From contig JAHNEJ010000126.1 of the NCBI GenBank assembly GCA_022559845.1, positions 75,001 through 139,000 of the forward strand: a DNA stretch of 64,000 nt, read 5' to 3'. Positions 35,101 through 44,916 of the stretch are shown here, piece by piece. The DNA comes from Amorphophallus konjac (Eukaryota > Streptophyta > Magnoliopsida > Alismatales > Araceae). The position numbers and the translations under genes are program-made. The notes beneath the pieces are model-generated. The model was given only the letters and a program-made list of their open reading frames with translations. It had not been told where the DNA came from and did no database searches. How positions within the stretch are numbered: position 1 is the stretch's first letter; every line of letters starts with the position of its first letter.

Positions 35101-35661
35101 GGGGAAGCCCAGGTTAGCGGGTCGCCACTTGCCAATACACTACGGGCAACAGTGGTGAGGGAGGAGGTTGCCGGAGGAGGGGGAGGCCGTGATGGTAAGG
35201 GCCGAGTTGGGGGGGGGGGCAAAAAAAAGAAAAAGGCCGAGTCGGACCGGCATGGACTGGTGCAGTACCGTACCATAGGCTGACTCGGTGGTACAGCAAA
35301 CCTTGGTACCAGTAACACATGCAAATAATCAAGTTTTGGTCCCCTCATTCAATGACCTAATTGAGCCCATGTCACAGGCTTCGCTCTTTTTTTTAGGGTC
35401 TTTGCCGCAGTGGTAGAGATAGTTCATAGAAATAGCAAAAACCCAGTCCAACCATGTTTGAACCTGGGTGGTTCCCTTCCTAACCCTCTACACATACCAA
35501 CTGGGCCCCAGCTTGTTACTGTCTCTGCTTTTGATTCATTCACTTTCAAGTTGCTTTCTGCTCCCCCTGTAACTTCTGTACGAAGTTATGTCTTGATTCG
35601 TTCACTTTCAAGTTGATTTCTGCTCCCCCCTGTATGTTTTGTATGAAGTGATGCCTCCAAC
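35101..35661. other. no gene seen; contains a G/A-rich low-complexity patch
   Basis: Purine-rich sequence at 35150-35240 with a G9 and an A8 run, then ordinary sequence with two copies of a GATTCRTTCACTTTCAAGTT motif near 35530 and 35595. Confidence 0.45.
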
Positions 35662-36366
35662 TAGGGATGTAATCATAACTGATAACCTGTTTATTTGACC
35701 GATCATTAGTTTAAAGGTCGGCTAATGGACACACTGTTCAACCGGTATATATAACGGATAAGGCAATGGACATAAAATTAAAACCTAGATGAATAGTGGC
35801 TAAGGTGATGGATGCACATATTACCGAACCTGGTTTCCAATAACTTATTCGATATAAATTAAGTTAATATTTAAATATTCATTTTAAAAAGTGAAATTTT
35901 AAATATTTATTATATTTTGCACCTTTAAATTAAGAAGATCCAAGTGTGCTCATCGTCCAAACCTCATTTATTGCACGACTCTTTTATTTTTGGAACTTGA
36001 AAGTATGTGTAATGTATGAATGCGAACAAATTTTATATGGATCTCATTTCAAAAATTATTTATTTTTAAACTTGTATGAGTGAGAAACGGTTTTATATGA
36101 TCTTTTAGTTGAGAGTATTTATATTTTTGTAATAATTGTAGAGTTTCTTTAAAGTGTGCCAATTTTTAAGAATATTATATATTTACTGATAATCCGGAAG
36201 CCTATTTGATACCATTAATGTTAGCGGATTAGGTTAAGGGTTCGGATGGTGTCATTCCTTATTGGGTAAGGACAGGTTACGGATAATCATCCTGACTATC
36301 GGATAGACCGATACGGTTACGGATACACCCTTTATCTGCACTAAACTTGGTCTGTTTGCATCCCTA
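35662..36366. mobile_element. possible hAT-like remnant with TAGGGATG ends
   Basis: TAGGGATGTAA at the left and TAGGGATGCAAACAG as reverse complement at the right form short inverted termini of a type common in plant hAT derivatives. The interior is rich in GGATAA/TTATCC-like motifs. I see no clear 8-bp duplication, so the boundaries are tentative. Confidence 0.4.
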
Positions 36367-36565
36367 TTTCCATTCAGGTACATTTGGACCTCCCTGTTGC
36401 TGCTTTTTCCATATATGACGAAGGCTTTTTCACATTAGGGTCACCTTAAACATCTTGTCTCTTCACCTTAAATGACTCTATTATGTCTCAACAAATGTTT
36501 TCTTCCTCTGCCTCTGTCCACAGGAGGGTCAACAACTCTCCATCTATGGTTCTTCTGCCCACTCT

Positions 36566-36930
36566 TTTCAGAAAGAGTAATGCTTCCTGCACTGCCGGCA
36601 GCGCTGGAAGTATCTGCACCGCTCGGCGGTGCAGGGTTTTTTTTGAGTGGGGCCCAAGGCCCCCTACCTTGGTGTGGGGCCCAAGTCCCAAAAATGTCTT
36701 GACTTGCACGCCAAGGGAAAAAAACCCTGTGAACAGTGCAATTTTCAAAATTGCACTGTTCACATGTTTTTTCTTGCCGTGTGGGCCAAGTAAGAGGGGG
36801 CTTGGGCCCACTCCATGGTAGGGGACCTCGGGCCCCACACAAAAAAAAATAAAAAAAAGCCCTGTACTGCCGAGTGGTGCAGATACTTCCTGCACTGCCG
36901 GCAGTGCAGGAAGCATTACTCTTTCAGAAA
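36566..36930. mobile_element. MULE-type MITE with 9-bp duplication
   Basis: The element is 36575-36921 (347 bp), flanked on each side by TTTCAGAAA. Its terminal inverted repeats begin GAGTAATGCTTCCTGCACTG and are nearly perfect for about 27 bp. A perfect internal hairpin, GTGAACAGTGCAATTTT and its complement around a single C, lies at about 36728-36762. Because the duplication is itself a palindrome, the boundary could also be placed as a longer inverted repeat. No coding capacity. Confidence 0.85.
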
Positions 36931-38632
36931 GCCAAACGGTACCACTGTGCTCTGCGTACTTAGACACCCATCAACCTGCAGCACACAACCTTCTCTTCCT
37001 GAACTACCCTTACTGCACTATCTGGAGTCCATGGCTTCTCTTTGAGATGAAAAGCCTCCACTATGGCAATGTGAGTGAATGGCACAAGATAAGTCTAACT
37101 TCCCAGCTCTCTAGTTCACCATGATTTTGCTTCCAGCCACTTCCTTCAAACGGTTTTCATGGTATCTTTCATCTTCATTACATTGCCAAGATGCCATTGC
37201 AAGGTGAATTTCTATTTTTTTGTAGTATTTTTATCACAAGATGACCAAGAGATGTCCCTAATGCTAGTAATATGAGCAGGTTGAGTAGAAAGCCTAGATG
37301 ATTAATTTTACCTCTAACTCAATGCCTACTGCCTAGCATTGACTTGGACTTGAATAACCTTGGTTGTTGAGGCCATGGGTTAGACTTATATGTCTTGATA
37401 ACTCAGTAAGATCTGCCAATCAGTAGAATCTGGTTCTAGTTTTTAATACGTGTGAGTTTTATGTAGAGCGGAATAAGCCGAACCATTGTTATTTAGCTCT
37501 AATGTTTTGCTGGGTCTGCATGAGAGCACACACAAGGCAAATTTTATGCTTGTTTTGTCTCAGGATCATTGGTCGTGATCCTTGCATTCTATGGATGGAA
37601 CAGTGTCTTAAAGGTGGCACAGTTGGCACAGTTTTTTTCTTAGCTTGCATTCCATGAATTTATGCGAGGACAGTACAGGGTGTCAGCCAAAGAAGGTACA
37701 GGGAAAAGGGAATTTAATAGCCTGTTGATGGATTCTGTGCTAAAATAAAGGGCAGCACAATCGGGATTAGCAGGAGACTTATCTGAAATGACCATTATCT
37801 CTTGCAGTGCTAGAAGTCTACATGTGATGTCACAGATGTCGTGTACTATCATTCAGGTGGTAGAGTTCCTTGGAGAGAAGTGTCGCAAAGGGATCTTAAG
37901 GATGCCGATATGGCGGTATTTTCTTCCATTTTGGAACTCTTATATTTTCTGCGGTACTCAGTTGCTTCTGTGGACAGATTTGTTTGTGGGTTGCAATAAT
38001 GATGTCTACTTCTTAAGTTTTGTTTTTGACTTATCTCGAGAGGTGTGGCCTTTGGAATCATCTCCAGTGTGCCTTCTGATCCATAGAAGATACAAGCATT
38101 TATTTTAGAAATTTGAAGGTCCCATTACTCACACAAGATGCAAGATTTTATTTGGCAGCAGCATGCTTCAGGAATTCTTGTTTACATTGACAATGCATAT
38201 CTCTGAGCTTTATCTTTACTTAATTTTCCTATTTTTGTAGGCGAGTAGAGGTGGCATTTATACCTTTTTCCCCGACAATGAGTGGATTGTACCACCAATT
38301 TTATTTTTAAATAGAGGTAATACAATCTGATTAGGTAAGGAGATATTCCTCATCCTCGAGAAAAAGCTACATCAAATGAAGCATACACAGTTCCTTATTC
38401 CAATCTGGAACCGAAATCTCAAGTATGTATCTACCCCAATTGTACAAAAAATAAACAACTCAAAAACATATATTCTCCAAATGTGCATTGCTTCCCTGAA
38501 AGATGTGATCATGTTACTCCCTCCAGATACTCCAATAAATGGCATGTGGAAGGAGTAGTAGTCTATAATGACCTGGTCTGTCCCCTGCCGGCTGTAGATG
38601 TCTGAAATAGTTCCTCATCCTCTGAACTGAAT
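36931..38632. other. no supported gene; possible LINE scrap near 37850-38000
   Basis: Mostly AT-rich unique-looking sequence. A short plus-strand translation near 37858-37990 (WREVSQRDLKDADM, then ILELLY) has a faint resemblance to the C-terminal region of plant LINEs, but too little for a call. No ligase exon was recognised. Confidence 0.35.
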
Positions 38633-40935
38633 TAAAAGTAAGTTGGAAGGCCAGTATAGCTCCTGGGCCAGATGGCTTCTCTTTGGTGTTCTTTCAGCAC
38701 TGATGGGATGTTATTAAAGTGGATTTGTTGGCTGCCATTGCGGAATTCCAGGAGGGGAGAACACACTTGGGGGGTATTAACAAAACTCTCATTGTTCTCA
38801 TTCCCAAGAAGTAGGGGGCACAGGACTTTAGTGATTTTAGGCCTTTCAGTCTGTTGAATAGAACATACAAAATCATTACTAAATTGTTGGCAGGGAGATT
38901 GGTAGGTGTCATGGACAAGATGGTTAGTTGTTTCCAGGAAGCTTTTATTAGGCGATGTCAAATTCAGGATAACTTTTTGGTGGCCCATGAGTGTTTGTAT
39001 GCTATGAAGTTGTAGAGGAGGAGAGGGGTGGTCTTGAAGCTGGATTTTGAAAAGGCCTATGATAGGGTCAGTTGGTCGTGCCTTTTTGATGTGCTGGAGA
39101 GTATGGGTTTTGGGGACAGATGGATCCGATGGGTCAGGGTTTGCATTTCTTCTGCCTCCTTTGCGGTGCTTATTAATGGAAAGCCATCATCCTTCCACAG
39201 TGGCAGGGGCCTCAGGCAGGGAGATCCTATGTCTCCACTCATTTTTGTGCTAGTAGTTGGTGTTCTAAGCAAGGTTTGACAGAGAGCATAGGCTGCTAGT
39301 TTGATTAGAGGATTTCAGGTTGGGAGAGGTCATCTCGTGATTATCCATTTACAGTATGTCGATGATATCATTCTTTTCTTGACAGAGGATGAGAGGCAGA
39401 TGTATGTGGCGAGGGCTTTGTTGGAGTTGCTGGAGGACACTACGGGTTTGAAGGTGAATTTCAGCAAGAGTGTGGCTGTTGAGGTTAATATGGATGACAT
39501 AATATTTTACAGGTGTGCTCGGATCCTGGGTTGTTAGATAGGGACTTTCCCCATTTCCTACCTGGGGCTTCCCCTTACCCCAGGTACTTTTAGGTGTGCG
39601 GATTGGACCCTTGTTTTCCAGAGATTTGAGGCAAGGCTAGCGGGTTGGAAGGCGAGGCTTCTATCGTATCAGTGTTGGATAGTTTATCTATCTACTTTCT
39701 CTCCTTGTTCCGCATTCCTAAGACAATATTGAAGAAAATTGAATCTATTGAAGGTACGTTTTTTGGCATGACAGTGGTGGGGGGTGTAGGGGTTGGCATG
39801 ACATTGCGTGGGGGAGTGGTTATTCTTGAGGAGCAAGGGGATATTGGCATGAAGAAGGTGGGGGATTTTAACATGGCTCTTCTTAGTAAGTGTATTTGGA
39901 GGTTGGGACCAGGAGATGAGGGTCTCTGGGCGCAGCTCATCAGGCACAAGACATAGGTACTTTGGGAGGAAGAGAGTTTGTGATCTAAAGTTTTTACCTC
40001 CAGGCCAAACGTCTCCTATCTCGAGGGGCAAAGTCCAGGAGGAAGGAAAGGAGGACCTGAAGCCTCTCCAACTCGGCACTCGAGAGACCCCTCTTGAAAG
40101 TCGACATCCAAGTACCCCATGAAAGGTGGGGATCGAAGGCACGGTTTACGGTCCCAAGAGGGTTTGCCGAGATCGCGAACAGATTAAGAAAAGAGTCCTC
40201 TAAGGAGAATTCACCACACTATCTGTGAGTTCTCCACAACCATGCATCCTCGCATTAGGGAGGGGTATTTCTCTGTGAGGTCTGCTTATATTGTCATCTC
40301 TGATGGTGGCCTATGTCACGCTTTCGTTCCCCACATTTGGAGATCGAAGAGTCCTTTGAAGGTGAAGATTCTTATTTGGAAGATTTTCCATTGGAGGCTT
40401 CTGACTAGAGATTGGCTCAGATGCTTCCTTTCGGATATCCAGCCCTCTTGCTGCTTATGTGGCGTAAAGGACGAGTCAATGGACCATCTATTTGTTGGTT
40501 TTTAGCATGCACAGACTGTGTGGGAGGGATTGGCTTCCAGAGCCCGGTGTGTCTTTGGCCCATCAGACGGAGATCCGGTCCTTCATTAGGTCGTGGGGCA
40601 GGTCTTGGCCCATCAAAGGTGATCGTGTTGTCTGGTGGCTTTTTTGCATGCCACTCTTTGGTCCTTTTGGGATGAAAGGAGCAACAAGATTTTTAGACGG
40701 AAAGCTAATGCGGAAGATTCTCTTATTTCTTTCATTTGTGCTAGAGTGAGGAAATGGGCGGAATTGTTTTGTAATGTGAACACCCTAACTCACCTCTTTT
40801 TACTTTGTTGGGAGGGTAATTGTCCACACACCGCCTAGGTGTGTTTGTATTGGATTTCTTTTTGGGAACTTTCTTACACTTGTACACTCCTTTTTCATTT
40901 ATACAATCAGTGGTATTACCCACTTTCAAAAAAAA
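38633..40935 (+). mobile_element. 5'-truncated L1-like LINE ending in poly-A
   Basis: Sequence homologous to the full-length LINE begins inside the RT domain near 38640 and ends with TACCCACTTTC plus A10 at 40935, the same 3' terminus as the first LINE. I found no convincing target duplication. Between about 40022 and 40210 about 190 bp of unrelated sequence replaces the expected region before the zf-RVT part. Confidence 0.85.
38650..40840 (+). pseudogene. reverse transcriptase and zf-RVT of the second LINE
   Basis: GPDGFSLVFF, GGINKTLIVLIPKK and FRPFSLLNRTYKIITKLLAGR lead into an intact domain A, LKLDFEKAYDRVSW (about 39031), then GLRQGDPMSPLIFV. The catalytic motif is YVDD (QYVDDIILF, about 39354-39380), where the first LINE has YADD. 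Stops occur after LIPKK and after VLSKV. The C-terminal part, REGYFSVRSAYI and SPLKVKILIWKIFHW, lies at 40255-40395. Confidence 0.85.
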
Positions 40936-40939
40936 AACT

Positions 40940-41775
40940 GAGCAAATATACTCCAGACAGTGGTCCTAATTGGGCACTTAATGAATAGGTGATCGAAATC
41001 CTCAGAATCTGCTTCACACAGCACACAGGTTGTATCACTTGTGGATTCCATTTCCTCCTATAAAGTTTGGTGATAATCCTGTGTTGGAATACAAACCACA
41101 TAAAAGCCTGCACTTTTACTGGAGATTTGACCTTCCAAACCTGGTTGATATTTGGGTCACTTGTGCTTCTATCCTCCAATAGATTATAGAAGGATTTAAC
41201 GGTAACTTTTCCATTTGCTTTCCTCCAGTGAAAACTGTCATCATGGGAAATATCCATCTGCAAGCTAGTGAGTGTTTGCATTAATGTCAGATATTTCTCT
41301 TCCTCATCTTCTTAGTGCATGCCTTAACTCCAACTGCCAGTTAGGCTGTTTATTCTCCAGCTGGAAACATTGATGAATTGTGATCCATTTATCTCTGGCC
41401 AGTGCAAAGATTTTAGGATATTTCTTCTTCAAGGTTAGCTCCCCACACCACAAATCCTTCCAGAAAAGGGTATTCTTGCCATTTCCCACTGTCCATTTGA
41501 TTCCTCTTGTAAGAACCTCCCTGCTTTGAGGATGCCTTTCTATATTGGAGAAACTAGTGCCTGATTATCTGTGTCCAAATAGAATTTTCCATGCGGCAAA
41601 TAATGTTCGTGCTGAATGATAGCTGTCCAGAGATTATGCTCCTGGGAAAGGGATTCCAACAGCCAGTTCCCTAGAAGTGCTACATTCATTAGTTGGAGGT
41701 TTTTGACCCCTAATCTGCCCAGCTTCTTATTCCTGCAAACCACTTTACATTTCACCAAAGAAATACCATGAGCAT
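40940..41775 (-). pseudogene. LINE ORF2 C-terminal fragment
   Basis: On the minus strand, RNKKLGRLGVKNLQLMNVALLGNWLL, then GNGKNTLFWKDLWCGEL, SFHWRKANGKVTVKSFYNLL and VWKVKSPVKVQAFMWFVFQHRI follow the order of the LINE C-terminus with its zf-RVT region. It is cut at both ends: it abuts the poly-A of the second LINE on the left and an unrelated ORF on the right. Confidence 0.8.
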
Positions 41776-42182
41776 TATCCATATGACCACCTGTTTGCTA
41801 GCCCTCTCAAGTAATGCCCTCTCGGCAAATACAGTCGGGTCCTCTGCATCAAGGTACTCAGGCACATAATGCCGAATAAAAGAGAACAAGTGTACATCGA
41901 GAGGAAAATGCCGCGGATAGCCCTTTGGCCGCCGATAAGTATAGAAGTCTCTCTCTCGAGTGATCAATGATGGGTCAACTTCTCCACCCTCCGTGGAGTC
42001 TTCAGAAAGAGGGCCTCTCGCAACCACATCAAAGCCCCGGGGAAGTAAAAACATGTTCTCCTTCGTGACATGAGGAGGCACCAACACATGCATCAATTGA
42101 TTCGACAAGCAGGAGGATTTATCTCTCTCTCCGCCGCGGCTGGCACCCTTCCGGGGACGCATATCTCTGACACGAGACATCC
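41776..42182 (-). CDS. unrecognised ORF, possibly from a retroelement
   Basis: ATG at 42182 opens an uninterrupted frame of about 135 residues (MSRVRDMRPRKGASRGG..., then FPLDVHLFSFIRHYVPEYL) before it enters the LINE fragment near 41776. Composition is protein-like, with an acidic middle and a hydrophobic stretch. I do not recognise a family. A pyrimidine-rich stretch and CAG just upstream on the minus strand could be a splice acceptor. It may be the 5' part of a gene cut by the LINE. Confidence 0.35.
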
Positions 42183-42930
42183 TCAACACCTGCCCAAGAC
42201 AAAGAGAAAACAAATCAACTCGACATGAAAAGCGACATGTTGCATGAAGAACAGCAAGCCGATGCAATACAAATAAGCTGTCATGGCCGAACAGACAAGA
42301 AGGGGCACGGGCCGCCCGCTATCACCTACGGCTCTAACGGTCACCCCGTGGGGGCATTTGTTGAACCTTGAAAAGTTCATGGATAATTTCTGATAAAATT
42401 ACAGATTATTTCAGAAATTAAAATGATGTATTGGTTCATCAAAATACGACAAAGGAGCGGTACAAAGTCATGTACATCCGCTCCATGAATTATTGAATTA
42501 AGAAGTCCGGGGTCCGTGAAGTCTTTTTTAGACGAGGGCCGGGTATACAGCACAAGTCCCGCAAGTTTCTGACATAAATCCCACAAGAAGTCGAGCCATT
42601 GGCTCCATTCATGACGAGTGGGTATTTTAATCAAACACTTCACGGGAGTCTTGAAAATACATGCCCGTGGATTCAAATCCATATAAAAATAAATATTCTA
42701 GGGACCCATTGAGTTTCCCACGAAGTTCGAACAAGTCCTAGTCAACCTGAAGTAAACCCGGCAGCAAATTGACGTTCGAAGAATTCTCAACAAAACAAAG
42801 TGAACCTCCACGTAGCTCTGGCTGCACACAAAGTCCGCAAGAAGACAAAAAGAAGTCAGCCTCGGTCCCTTTTATAGGGATTAACAAAGAGAAAAAGGGG
42901 GAGGGGATCTCTTTCCCTCTCTTCTCTCCC
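42183..42930. other. unassigned sequence left of the inverted LTR
   Basis: A minus-strand TATA-like CCCTATAAAAGGG lies at about 42867-42879, and a 101-codon minus-strand frame lies at 42682-42377 with no recognised domain. It could be U3 or leader sequence of another minus-strand retroelement that includes the ORF at 41776-42182. The start of the plus-strand LTR is not resolved here. Confidence 0.35.
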
Positions 42931-42935
42931 ACTAC

Positions 42936-43430
42936 GTGACCGGGGGAGGCCCCCGGCCTTCTGCTGCCTCCTCCGCGACCGGGGGGGAGCCCCCTCGGCT
43001 CCCTGTGCAACCGGGGGAGCCCCCCGGCTCCCTGCGCACCGGGGGGGAGGCCCCCAGCCTCTTGCCGCCTCCGCCGCGACCGGGGGAGGGCCCCCGGCCA
43101 CCTCAGCCGCCGGGGGAGCCCCCCCCCCCCCGGTCTACCTGCACCGGGGGGGACTCCCCCCGCCTCGTCTGCCACCGGGGGAGGCCCCCCCGGTTCCGTC
43201 CGCACCGGGGGGACCTCCCCCCGCTTCGTTTGCCACCGGGGGAGGCCCCCCGGGGCTTCGCTCCACCGGGGGGAACCCCCCCCCCCCCCCCGGTCCGCCT
43301 GCAATCGGGGGAGGGCCCCCAGGTCCTCCTGCGACCGAGGGACTCCCTCCGGTCCGCTTGCAACCGGGGGAGGGCCCCCGGGTCCTCCTGCGACCGGGGG
43401 ACTCCCCCCGCCTCCCCTGCCTGTTGGGCT
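42936..43430. repeat. GC-rich minisatellite of CCGGGGG...CCCCCGG units
   Basis: Units of about 40-45 bp such as GACCGGGGGA-GGCCCCC with internal dyad symmetry recur about a dozen times. The same array starts at 63836 in the right LTR on the opposite strand. Long open frames across it on both strands are Gly/Pro/Arg-rich artefacts. Confidence 0.9.
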
Positions 43431-43552
43431 ATCACCGGGGGAAGAAAAAGAAGGAGAAAACGGAAGAAGATGAAGAGGAAAATACGAGGGAGATGAAAAG
43501 CCATGGGAGTTACCTCTCCAAACCACCGGGGGAGCTCCTCCCAAGCCTCTTC

Positions 43553-43565
43553 CTCTTATAAAAAC
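43553..43565 (+). promoter_or_regulatory. LTR TATA box
   Basis: CTTATAAAAACCC lies in the left LTR, and its counterpart sits on the minus strand at about 63680-63692. Position upstream of the PMD gene makes it the likely LTR promoter. Confidence 0.6.
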
Positions 43566-43999
43566 CCAAGACCTCTCCAAGAATGGGGAGAACTCTTTTT
43601 TTGAGGAGAGAGGAGACCTTATTGCTGCCCCCTGCGGAAGGAAGACTTGGAGAGAAGAAAAGAAAGTTGAAGAACAAAGAAGGTGAAAGAAAGAGGTGCC
43701 CTTCTCCTTGTAGAAGAGCTTTTGAAAAGTTTTGTAAACAAACCCCCCATGAGAGGGTCATATATGTAAAGCATAAATCATCCACCATGAGGGGAGATTA
43801 TGTTGATCATCCGCCACGAGGGGAGATTATGTTGATCAAAAGGAAGAATACATGGATTAAAGGACTTTCGAAGATCATGGAATTCTGGAATTTTTGGAAT
43901 TATAAATTGCACAAATACCCTTCTTTTTTGAAAATTACATAAATACCGTCCGTTCGAAAAATTGCAAAAAATAGTATCAATGGTGCATAAAATTCTATA

Positions 44000-44225
44000 A
44001 ATATCATCGATGGTGTATAAAAATGACATAAGTACCCCTGATGGATAGAAAATTATAAATATACCCCTAGTGGGCAGAAAATTCCAAATATACTCCCGGT
44101 GGGCAGAAAATTGTAAATATACCCCCGGTGGACAGAAAATCATAAATATACCCCGGGTAGGCAAGAAATTGTAACTATACCCCCGGAAAGGGGGAAATTG
44201 CAAACAAACCTCCGAAAGAAAGAAA
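44000..44225. repeat. minisatellite of about 30 bp in the LTR
   Basis: Six or more degenerate units of ATAAATATACCCCCGGTGGG type, followed by CAGAAAAT. The same array, inverted, is at 63035-63240. Confidence 0.85.
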
Positions 44226-44315
44226 ATTATAAATGCGAGATTGCAAATATACCAAAGGGTTGCGAATGTCACCCGTTTATAAAGCACGATGACTCCTCGA
44301 GGGCAGACCCAGGAT

Positions 44316-44677
44316 GTTAGAGCCATGGAAGGCAGTATCGGCCGAAACCGATACGTTTCGGCCGAAACGTATCGGTTTCGGCCGGTACCGATCCGAAACC
44401 GCACCTAAATACTGTAGCAGGTCCGAAACTATTAAAAAATATTTTTTTAATGGTTTCGGACGAAACCATTAAGGGTTTCGTCCGAAACCGACCTGTTTCG
44501 GTTCGAAACCGGACGATTTCGACCGAAACCAGACATGATCATAATTTTTTTTTAATTTTTTAAAGGGTTTCAACCGGTTTCGGCCGAAACCGATACCGGT
44601 ACCGAAATCGGTACGTATCGGTTTCGGAACCGGCCGAAACCGGTACCGAAACCGATACTGCCTTCCTTGGTTAGAGC
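44316..44677. mobile_element. hAT-like MITE with 8-bp duplication and an empty-site partner
   Basis: The element is 44324-44669 (346 bp). GTTAGAGC flanks it on both sides. Terminal inverted repeats CATGGAAGGCAGTATCGG and CAAGGAAGGCAGTATCGG match at 17 of 18. The interior is dense in GAAACCG/CGGTTTC motifs. The right LTR has the uninterrupted sequence GATGTTAGAGTCGGCAT at about 62932-62948, an empty site. Eight bp plus CA-GG ends fit hAT. Confidence 0.92.
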
Positions 44678-44916
44678 TGGCATTATAGTCAACAATCCTT
44701 GGCAGTTAATCAAAGGTGTTCGGACTTGTACTGATGTAAATTAACACCGACTCCGGTCGGTGGGGAAAGGTCTCGTACACGAATCCTAAATCGTCTGATA
44801 AATCCCAAAAAGCGTGGAATCCATAAAACATGCCAAAAAAAAAAAATTCAGACAATGTCATGGGCTTGTTCGGCCTCTATTTCTTTTCCGTGTGCAAACA
44901 GGCAGGGCGAGACAGT

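Larger units (their letters stand above)
42931..44900 (+). repeat. Tat-type LTR in plus orientation (left, inverted partner)
   Basis: Reading plus, this matches the minus strand of 62714-64000: the TATA segment CTTATAAAAACCC, the gagaactc region, a 30-bp minisatellite, CAGACCCAGGATGTTAGAG, and the end TTCCGTGTGCAAACA at 44900. Its left boundary is unknown because the right partner is cut by the window edge. It contains the MITE at 44324-44669, absent from the partner. A degenerate primer-site-like GGCAGGGCGAGAC follows the end. Confidence 0.8.

Noticed and set aside
37858..37990. Possible ligase exon or LINE fragment
   Set aside because: No residue pattern of the ligase domain, and only a faint likeness to LINE C-termini; kept as unassigned.
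38620..40945. Target duplication around the second LINE (AACTGA-like)
   Set aside because: Only six bases, not placed exactly at the poly-A junction; likely chance.
42738..43580. 280-codon minus-strand and 186-codon plus-strand frames
   Set aside because: They run over the CCGGGGG minisatellite and consist of repeated Gly/Pro/Arg words; not genes.
43778..44404. 208-codon minus-strand frame and the similar 142-codon frame at 62899-63327
   Set aside because: Both follow the 30-bp minisatellite of the LTR (repeats of FxxFxPPG type). Presence in both LTRs explains them.
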